From assembly GCA_030620095.1 (NCBI GenBank), contig JAUTXW010001600.1, positions 3,244,501-3,308,500 of the forward strand: a stretch of 64,000 bases of DNA, in the 5' to 3' direction. The stretch comes from Kuschelorhynchus macadamiae. Lineage: Eukaryota > Arthropoda > Insecta > Coleoptera > Curculionidae. Shown piece by piece: positions 56,801 to 64,000 of the stretch. Each line of letters opens with the position of its first letter. Position 1 is the first letter of the stretch. The notes beneath the pieces were generated by a model. That model worked only from the letters and a program-made list of their open reading frames with translations. It did not search any database and was not told the origin of the DNA. Both the position numbers and the translations under genes were made by a program.

Positions 56801-57203
56801 GAAAACCCTGTATGTTAGCAACTATTTAAAAAAAATACAGAAAACTTAAAAAATCGGCGAACAGAGTACTTTTTCAAAAAAAAACATTGGTTTTCAAAAT
56901 ACTGAATTTAATCATTATTTTATTACAACCCTTGTAAAGCACTTCGTTGAGACTATAAAAAAATCATCTTTAAGAATTTTTGCGTACTTTCGTTTCGATA
57001 TCGATAAATGAAACAATATTGGTTTGTTTATATTCAATTTTAAGCAACCTCACTTCCGTTAACTATAGTTGTGAGAACCATTCTGAAGTGCCGCTTTACA
57101 TAATAAAAAAAAATATGATAACATTCCTTGTTTGCAATCATATAAATAATTGCGACCAAGTTTTAAGTTTTTTTATCTTTAAGTTATAGGGTAATTAATT
57201 ATA
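56801..57203. other. A+T-rich stretch upstream of the signal-peptide exon
   Basis: No gene; it may include the promoter and 5' UTR of the exon at 57204. Confidence 0.35.
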
Positions 57204-57287
57204 ATGGAGTTCAAGACTCATATTTCATTAATTGTTGTTCTCGTTGCTTTTTACGCAAGGGAGCTTCAAGCAAAAGATGTTAAAGAG
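57204..57287 (+). CDS. Candidate first coding exon of a secreted protein gene
   Basis: The ATG at 57204 (context ATAATGG) gives MEFKTHISLIVVLVAFYARE, then LQAKDVKE, and the exon ends in phase 0 at a good donor, GAG|GTATGT. The charged start, the hydrophobic core ISLIVVLVAFYA and a plausible cleavage after LQA form a typical signal peptide of 23 residues. Small secreted insect proteins such as odorant-binding proteins often have a first exon of just this kind, but no cysteine pattern is available to name one. Later exons were not found; the next 4 kb holds a Crypton relic and an hAT relic, which could sit in an intron. Confidence 0.5.
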
Positions 57288-58011
57288 GTATGTTAATTAC
57301 TTTTTCAAACTTTTGTATTGTTTTAGTTATGTAAAGATAAATTAGGTATTACTATTTTTGAATCTAGTGGGCGAAAATAGATATTTAGTGCGTGGAATGC
57401 AGATTTAAATTCTTGTGTAGGTTATTATAGTAGACTGCACTTCGCACGCTGTCGTTCAGCCCGTAGGCACTTTAGGTCTGAAAAGGTTTGACAATGTTTT
57501 TTTGTAGAAGGTTTCCTATAGTTACTAACCCCATTTGACGTTAAAATTTTCTAGTAAAGTGCATTATAAGACAGTGCTTTTAATTAGACTCTATTGAGTA
57601 AAAATTAACATTTTTTTTAATACAAATTATATTTTTTATAAATATGTGAAAATAAGATTTTGCATGAGCCTTTGCGCAGTCTTTGTGCGCATTTTTTTAT
57701 TTGAAGAATTATCGTCTTTGAACAGGACTTTTAGATATTTTAATGTTTTAGCACTGAAAAATATTCGAACAAAAATTTATCATGTTTTTTATTACGCTTG
57801 TAGAGAATTTAGCTAAATTTACTCTATATTAGGTTACCATAATTTGATAAATAATAAAGATCTGTATCATTAATTGTCAGTGTCAAATAAGACAAGAATA
57901 AGTTCTCTTTGCCACCTTGCAATTTTGAAAATTTCAGTCTTTTTGCTGCCAACCAAAATACAAACATTCAATCATTAGAAAAAAGCTTCAAAAGAAGTAA
58001 TTCTGCTTAAA
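57288..58011. other. Possible intron or flanking DNA
   Basis: No coding sequence recognised. The part just before 58012 may be the leader of the Crypton-type element. Confidence 0.4.
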
Positions 58012-58860
58012 ATGGATAGTTCGGATGAAGAAATACCAGAAGAGGTACTAAAAGCCGCGGAATCAGCAAATTTGGAGCTACTGCCGGTAAAATCAAAATA
58101 GAAGTATAAAAAGCAGTACGACTTGTTCGGGAAATGGTCTAAAGGAAAAGGTGTGAAAACGGTTAAAGAAGAGGTACTATTAGCTTATTTTCTTGAATTA
58201 AGCAAAAAATTTAGACCAAATACTTTGTGGACTAAATGCTCAATGCTTAAAAGCGTTTTAAAAGTTAAAGAAAAAATAGATATAAGCAAATTCCACAAAT
58301 TAACTGCTTTTATCAGAAAACAAAATGTTGGCTTCAAACTAAAGAAAGCATATATTTTTACAAAAGAAAACATATCAGTTTTCATAAATATGGCTCCAGA
58401 TGATATATATGTTTTGTTGAAAGTTGCGACAACTTTTGGGCTTGCAGGCGCCTGCAGAAGAGAGGAATTAGCAAAACTAACAACATTGACATTGAAGACA
58501 AGGGAAACTTAATTGTGGTCAAAATTCAGGATTCAAAAAATACACTTCACGCTCTATTGTTATATCCGACGAAATTAACAAGGGAAAGTATCTACTATTT
58601 TATAGAAAATGTACAGCCTTACCACCACTATCAACAACGCATTAATACTTTTTTATACATTTTAAGAGGAAAGTGCACAACACAGTGTGTCGGGATTAAC
58701 AGTTTCGGGAAGAGGCCCACAGAAATTGCGGCATTTTTAAAATTGCCCAACCCTGAACCCTACACGGGGCAAGGTTTTCGTCGCAGAAAAGGTTTGTTAC
58801 TTATAATAGGTAGATGGCGCCGCAGACGAAACATTTTTGGGCTGCCACGCCCAAATTGAC
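58012..58860 (+). pseudogene. Crypton-type tyrosine recombinase relic 2
   Basis: ATG 58012 gives MDSSDEEIPEEVLKAAESAN, a near match to relic 1 at 3350. A TAG near 58099 interrupts the frame, and it then stays open to 58512: YDLFGKWSKGKGVKTVKEEV, LLAYFLELSKKFRPNTLWTK and GLAGACRREELAKLTT (box I with the catalytic Arg). A frameshift near 58480 moves it to IEDKGNLIVVKIQDS, then other shifts lead to QCVGINSFGKRP and YTGQGFRRRKG, where box II has Q in place of the usual H. The tyrosine region is not recognisable. It is inactive but covers more of the protein than relic 1, so the pair allows the family to be defined. Confidence 0.8.
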
Positions 58861-59229
58861 TCATTTTTATGATTTGTTTTTGTCGCATACCAATACCAAG
58901 ATATACAATTTTTCATTAAGTAATTTTTAAAGTAAAAATTATTACATAGATATAAAAATAAAATAATAATCTTTAAGATATTCACTCAATTTTCATGTAG
59001 TTCGTTTTATCCTCAGATATATGTACATATATACTCTTCTCAAAGATATATAATATACACATTTTTCATCATTGGAATTTTTTATAAAAAATATTTAAAA
59101 TACTTAATCAAAATAGTCAAGTTTAAAGTGTAATAAACCTGTAATAATCTAATATGGCGAGGACAGTAATTTTTTTATAAAAACCAAAACTGTTTAGGCA
59201 AATAGGTATGTGGATGGTGCAGTTAAGTC
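58861..59229. other. Unassigned A+T-rich stretch
   Basis: No frame of interest and no clear left end of the hAT element that follows. Confidence 0.4.
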
Positions 59230-61345
59230 ACTTTTTGTAAATTAAATTAATGCGCCTGTCTTTTAAAGAAGCAAATTTCTCAATGATTTTGTCATAAAAG
59301 TCACCATTACATTCAGAAAGTTTAACTAATAACTCTTTCTATTGCCATGATCGACAGGGCTGAGAGCCTATCTTGAGAAATACTATTTCGGCCTGTACAC
59401 TTGTTAAGGGGATTGTCAAAATTAATGTCGCAAGTCGATATACTTCACAAAATACTGAAATTAATTCTAAACTATTAATATGTTTAAGGAGTTCTTGAAT
59501 ATTGACTTTATAAAATTGTTCATCTCGGTAAATTATGGTTAGCTCATTTTTGAGGCGGTCTTTGTCAAACATTTTTGGATACGTTTTTTCTAACGAATTT
59601 AATAGACTAATAGGGAATTCTGTGGCAAAATCTTTGTATTTTGAAGTATTAAGAAGTTTCACAAATTCCAATTTGTGTAAATCTTCAAACCTGATGTTAA
59701 TTTGAAAAATTATACAGTCTAAAATTTCATAAAACAGATTTTTATATTTTTCCATTAAATCTGATTCGCTCATGCTACGGGTTTGTCTACTACATGGCAA
59801 TCCGGTGAGTGATTTTGCTTTTTCAAAAATGGATTTAAGGAAATTTTCAGCGCGCAGCTCAATTAATCGTTTGACGGCAATGTTCAATTGTGAAATGCAG
59901 AAATCAATTTCTAGGTAACTTAACTGAAAAAGTTGAAACAGGATATCAGTAACAAAAAACAATTTCTTTAAATGCAAAAGTTAAAAAAGCAAATTCAAAA
60001 TCGGAAAGGTCTTTTAGATATCCCTTGGCCATGTGTATAGTATATGAGTCTAATTCTGGATTTTCAATCATGTCCTGAAAAACTAAGGTTAGTCCTTCCC
60101 AATAATTTGCAACAAAAATTAGAATTTTTGATCGAGAATACCACCTTATATCACTTGCTTGCGGAACTCGTTTTTTTATTATTTTGTCCAATATAGATGT
60201 GCGTTTGTACGATTTATGGAAAAAAGCAGGCAAACATTTCAATGTTGCGAAAAAGATTCTGCTCTCCTTAATATAATTTGAACCCTGATGTAAAATTAAA
60301 TTGAGACGATGAGCAGCACAATGAGTGTACATTGCTTGTGGGGCATCTGATCTTATTCGTGTTTGTAGACCGCTCAATTCTCCGGCCATAACCGCAGCTC
60401 CATCATAACATTGTGCTACTAATTTCCGTTTAAAATTTAAAGGTTCCAAGATTCTTACAATTAAGTTATAGAGTGCATTAGCTCTAGAATCCTCACTTAT
60501 ATAAAAAAAGCCTAAAAAACGTTCTTTTATTTCGGCTAATTTATTTACATAACTAACAGTTACACGACATTGAGTTTTTGCAACTATATCCATCGTATCA
60601 TCTACAATTAATGAGAAAAATGTAGCCTCCGATATTTCTTGTTTAATAAAGTCTCTCATATGTTCGTCAATACAAAATATTAATGCATTTTGAATAGTTT
60701 TCGATTGTCCCGTAAATACACTTTTCTCTTCTAAATGCTTTACAAGTTCGGTGTTACGTTTAATTAAACAATTAAAAATTCCTTAAAATTCCCTCTGTTA
60801 AAAGAAGATTCGGATTCGTCATGCCCCCTAAAAGCCAGTTCTTGTTTTCTCAGTAATATAGTCGTATCTATCAGATATGTCAAAAGCAAGCGGTTTTTCC
60901 TAACATCTTCATTGTACAATAATTTAGATAAACGAGCATTTTCGATTAGTGCATCTTTAATTGTAGTCATATTTTGAGACAAACGTACAGAACCTAAGGT
61001 ATTTTGAATATGGTCTTTAGACCCTTCATGCATTTTAACCGCTCTAGAAAAATTTTTAAAATCAACGTATCCATCAGAAGTCCATACTGTTTTTGTTTTT
61101 CCCAGTATTATGCAAGGCCAACAATATAAAGGCTGCTTAAAAACACTTCCACAAATCCAAGTGTGTGTTTAATACCATGACGTTTGAAATTATCGTTTAT
61201 ATTGTCGACCGTCTTTTTTATCACTACTTAAGGTACTTATCTTCGGCATGGGTCTACCTCCGCGAAGAATTTCTTTTTTCTCATCCTCGGGACGCCTGGA
61301 AAATGCCGTTGTCAATAGTGACATAACGATATCGTGGACTGTATT
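59230..61345 (-). pseudogene. TTF-zinc-finger hAT transposase, decayed but nearly full length
   Basis: Read leftwards: FSRRPEDEKKEILRGGRPMP (about 61300), WICGS then LYCWPCIILGKTKTVW (TTF-type zinc finger, 61140), FRGHDESESSFNRGNFKEF (60790), ATFFSLIVDDTMDI (first Asp, 60630), LVAQCYDGAAVMAGELSG (second Asp, 60410), YTHCAAHRLNLIL (60320), SDIRWYSRSKIL (Trp, 60150), LSDFEFAFLTFAFKE, then frame 59977-59339 with LFYEILDCIIFQINIRFEDL and ILTIPLTSVQAE (Glu, 59390). A deletion after this Glu shifts the frame, and SQDRLSALSIMAIE to DRRINLIYKK follows, ending at about 59233. There are at least three frameshifts. Inverted ends were not found. Closest relatives in the window are at 6.9-9.5 and 33.0 kb. 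Confidence 0.85.
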
Positions 61346-62514
61346 CATAGTTCACACGTTTTGTTTATTTTGAATTTTAATCACTAATTCATATAAACTA
61401 CTCTATCAGTCTATCTACTCAATAATTAAACTAACGCAACGTCAAAAATACTTTAGATAGAGTAACACTCGACACAGACTAAACGCGCGACATTCACGAA
61501 ATAATACTATAAAACAAACAACAAATTATTGCCGAATAATCTCAATATCCACCCACTTCCCGCTCAATCTCAAACCGTTATAAATAATAATTATTTCCAT
61601 TTATATTCAATCTGTGCTAACATTAAATGGCAACGTCTCAATCATTAAGCGAATTTCATCCCCTCAAATGCAATAAAAAGAGATGGAATGAATCTACATA
61701 TGCAACACGACCCTTTTCCCTCTTTCTCAGACTTATTAAAAATCCAAATACCATTCAAGTGTCCGAGGCGCAATTCGTATCGCCTTGTTCGTCTAACTGC
61801 TTCTGCGTGCGGGAAAGTATCACTTTGCGCACTTGTTTGGAAAATAACTATTTTTTTTAGTTCGACTGCCGCTGAATTTTAATTATTTTTCATAGATTTT
61901 TGTGTTCACTCCGCGATATCTTGAAAAATATCGACAAAACGAAAAAAATCATTCTTGACAAAAATACGGAGCCGAGTTTTCTCTGTATGATCAAAGCTTC
62001 AGTGTATTTTTAAAATAAATATTAAAGTAAATAATTAATTTTATCCATGCTAATATCAATATCAAAAACTAAATCATTACAAGTCCCGATGATTCGGAGT
62101 ACGCTGGCGGTGGAGATACTTATGAACACTTGAGATTGTAATATCGGGTTACTCCGTTGAACTCACAATCCCGTGTCTATAAAAGTTTATTTGCTGGAAT
62201 TTATAAGGAGCTGTACCGCGATTTAGAAAATGTAGGAGTTTCTGTACACATTATAAAAAATAAATAGATATTAACGTACTCTCTAACAATTCACTGGAAG
62301 CAATACTTTCCTCTTGTCCATGTATCTATATTAACTAAATTTTCGTGAGCCTTCATTTTTTTGTTGCTAAACTGTTCTTGCGCGTCTTTGTCTCTAGATA
62401 GGCAAACGACAATATGCATTCCACATTATTTTTCTTTCAAGAATATAGCTTACTAACACAATCTAAAAAATGCCAAAATTTAGAAAAATAACCATATCAT
62501 ACTAAAAATTTTTT
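61346..62514. other. Unassigned stretch
   Basis: Two overlapping frames at 61627-61882 have no recognisable domain. The first part may be the 5' leader of the hAT element. Nothing else is supported. Confidence 0.4.
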
Positions 62515-62720
62515 TTACACTTGCACGTTGTTAAAATACTTGTTTATATTTCTTCTGGAAATGTTGGCAGTATTTGTAAAAACCGGCGTTATGGTATCTT
62601 CTTCAATTGTCCAGCCAAGCTTCGAAACATCTAGCATATCGGGTTGAAGATTTAAACTGTTTAACCAAATATTAGTTTCGTAGTGAGCCCGAAGACAATG
62701 TTGGTTGCGTTGGTACACTG
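62515..62720 (-). pseudogene. Fragment of a repeated protein family with an RAHYETNIW motif
   Basis: The minus-strand frame reads CLRAHYETNIWLNSLNLQPD, then LDVSKLGWTIEEDTITPVFT. I recognise this combination (a RAHxxxxIW helix, then GW and PVFT) from the C-terminal part of a repeated uncharacterised family in invertebrate genomes, where a cysteine-rich tail normally follows. That tail is absent here. It is a fragment and identification is tentative. Confidence 0.35.
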
Positions 62721-62776
62721 CCTATACCAGGAATCAATGAATAAATTACTTCTTACGGCTAGGGATGGCAAAGGTA

Positions 62777-62850
62777 TATCGATATATTGAGTATATTTCT
62801 TAATATACATTGATATATTTATATCGATATGTTGTTGCGATATATCGATA
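62777..62850. promoter_or_regulatory. Three TATCGATA palindromes (DRE-like)
   Basis: TATCGATA occurs at 62777-62784, 62822-62829 and 62843-62850. This octamer is the binding site of the insect factor DREF at promoters of growth genes. The neighbourhood also starts with TAGGGATGG, which resembles ends of some hAT elements, so a transposon origin is equally possible. Confidence 0.35.
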
Positions 62851-62859
62851 TATTAAGAA

Positions 62860-63370
62860 ATATATCACAACGAAAACAAGTGGAATAAATGACATGAATG
62901 GTGACATTATTGACATTTTGGCATCATTTCCCGGAAAAGTAAATCGGGGGAAAAAAGTTATTAGAAATCTGTCAAAATTTAAAACAATAATAATCTTGAC
63001 CCTAATAGTTCAGTTTGGTCTTTGCACAAGTGGAGTTCCCGAACTAGATCAATCAATTAATTCAGCTTGTGCTTTTGTACACTTTCGGCAAAATAAGAAC
63101 CGTTCTTTTCCGATACATTGTCTATCGGGTTCTGCCTTATCCTCATACATTTATAGGTCTTCTTCCCAATTTGCCGGAGGCGCTGGAACCCGAATATTTT
63201 TTTTTTTAATTTCAACAAACATTAGTTTTTAAAACGATGTGATTAAAATACTTTTTAGTTTTTTTTAAAAAATCATAACTCAAAAATCTTACGTGTTAGG
63301 AAGTTTTTACCAGCATTTTAGAGACCAAAAATTACCTTTCACACCACAGTAGCCAAATGACCGTAAACTG
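62860..63370. other. Unassigned stretch with one 140-codon frame
   Basis: The plus-strand frame at 62810-63232 (IDILASFPGKVNRGKKVIRN and on) has no recognised domain and starts inside the TATCGATA cluster. It is not called as a gene. Confidence 0.35.
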
Positions 63371-63375
63371 ATTAA

Positions 63376-63402
63376 TAATAATAATAATAATAATAACAAT
63401 AC
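63376..63402. repeat. (AAT)n microsatellite, probable LINE tail
   Basis: About nine AAT units at the presumed 3' end of the minus-strand LINE that follows. Confidence 0.85.
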
Positions 63403-64000
63403 ATTTATTTTTCAACCGTACAATATTAGACAAATAGTTTATTATATTCTAGTTTTTATGCTAGACGGTTAGACAAAGAGCCATAAAATGATTGCAGCCA
63501 CCCAGACAAGTCCGGGTACTGATAAAGCCCGTTAAAAATATCAGTTAAGTTACTAAATTTACTGAATTAGATTACGAAATATATTTAATATGTAGTTTTA
63601 AGGACATAAAAAAAGAAAGAATATAGAAAAAACACAAAAGGAGAAGAATTAAGAAAGAAGAAGAAGTGAAGAGAGGAGGGGGGGGGGTGGAAATGATAGG
63701 TTATATTTGAGAAATTTGGAACGAAAGGGGTTTCAAGGAACATCGGTAGTTTTTTAAAACACACGAATAATAGGTAATAGCCAAGAAAATTTACTGATTT
63801 TTGAATAATTTTTTCTTCATAATATGCTTAATAGAAAGACAGGACAGATCTGTATTCAGAAAACGCATCCAGTTTATGGTAGTACACAAATTATAAGAAA
63901 TCGACCTCTTAAACAGCTCATTGCGATGTTGTGGAATATATGACGTTGAACAATATGATTGTTTCTTATATTCCGATCGTGGACGTCACTACGAAATTTG
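63403..64000 (-). pseudogene. LINE 3' end, minus strand, cut by the window edge
   Basis: Reading leftwards from 64000, shifted frames give ELFKRSISYNLCTTINWMRF, then LNTDLSCLSIKHIMKKKLF (about 63910-63790). This is the usual C-terminal end of CR1/jockey-like ORF2 proteins (a RSxSYN block followed by a short helix near the stop). A 3' UTR with a G-homopolymer (63678-63688) and the AAT tail follow. The rest lies outside the window. Confidence 0.55.

Noticed and set aside
61627..61882. Two overlapping plus-strand frames
   Set aside because: No recognised motif and no splice or start support; overlapping frames suggest chance.
62810..63232. 140-residue plus-strand frame
   Set aside because: Begins in the ATCGAT-rich repeat, contains low-complexity Phe runs and lacks any recognised domain.
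1..64000. rRNA, tRNA, CRISPR arrays, bacterial promoters or operons
   Set aside because: None were seen. The window has eukaryotic splice signals and element types, so prokaryotic features are not expected.

Overview
The window reads as A+T-rich, intron-bearing animal nuclear DNA, most likely from an insect. That rests on the mobile-element mix (hAT, mariner/Tc1, Crypton-type tyrosine recombinases, jockey/CR1-like LINEs, a Penelope-like element) and on consensus splice sites. A beetle is a reasonable guess but is not proven. No rRNA, tRNA, CRISPR array or bacterial operon was seen. Almost every long reading frame belongs to a mobile element. Only two short exons, near 19.2 kb and 57.2 kb, look like pieces of possible host genes.

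0-12.4 kb: a fold-back element (52-714), a repeat with an internal degenerate array (1085-2325), a broken Crypton-type recombinase (3350-4075), a dispersed repeat, a Tc1-like relic, a local duplication, an hAT element whose 5' half is inverted (6850-9482), and a broken copy of a multi-copy arthropod protein family (11295-12360). 12.4-19 kb: an old LINE on the plus strand, interrupted by a minus-strand LINE. 19-26 kb: a THAP-like first exon, a non-autonomous hAT element with an exact 8-bp target duplication, and a mariner-like element whose long inverted repeats include the transposase N-terminus. 26.6-31.4 kb: a nearly complete two-ORF LINE with three lesions.

33-41.4 kb holds three hAT elements, each bounded by a perfect 8-bp target-site duplication: a deletion derivative (33038-34512), an apparently intact transposon (34887-37589), and a two-exon transposon of exactly 3000 bp with one nonsense codon (38392-41391). 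The intact one sits in a duplicated sequence whose second copy (45.2-47.0 kb) lacks the insertion and has its middle part inverted. 41.4-51 kb is mostly decayed DDE transposase and LINE debris.

51.1-56.2 kb is the most striking structure: two 5'-truncated Penelope-like retroelements joined head to head as a palindrome with 2407-bp arms and no net indel. Each arm has a reverse transcriptase/GIY-YIG frame and a hammerhead-ribozyme-like core, and TA microsatellites lie beyond both ends. 56.3-64 kb holds a mariner relic, a signal-peptide first exon, a second Crypton-type relic, a long decayed hAT transposase, and the 3' end of another LINE cut by the window edge.

These elements work separately rather than as a pathway. 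The hAT and mariner transposases act on terminal inverted repeats, the Crypton recombinases on short sites, and the LINE and Penelope enzymes copy RNA into nicked DNA. Several families are present both as coding and as non-coding or deleted derivatives.
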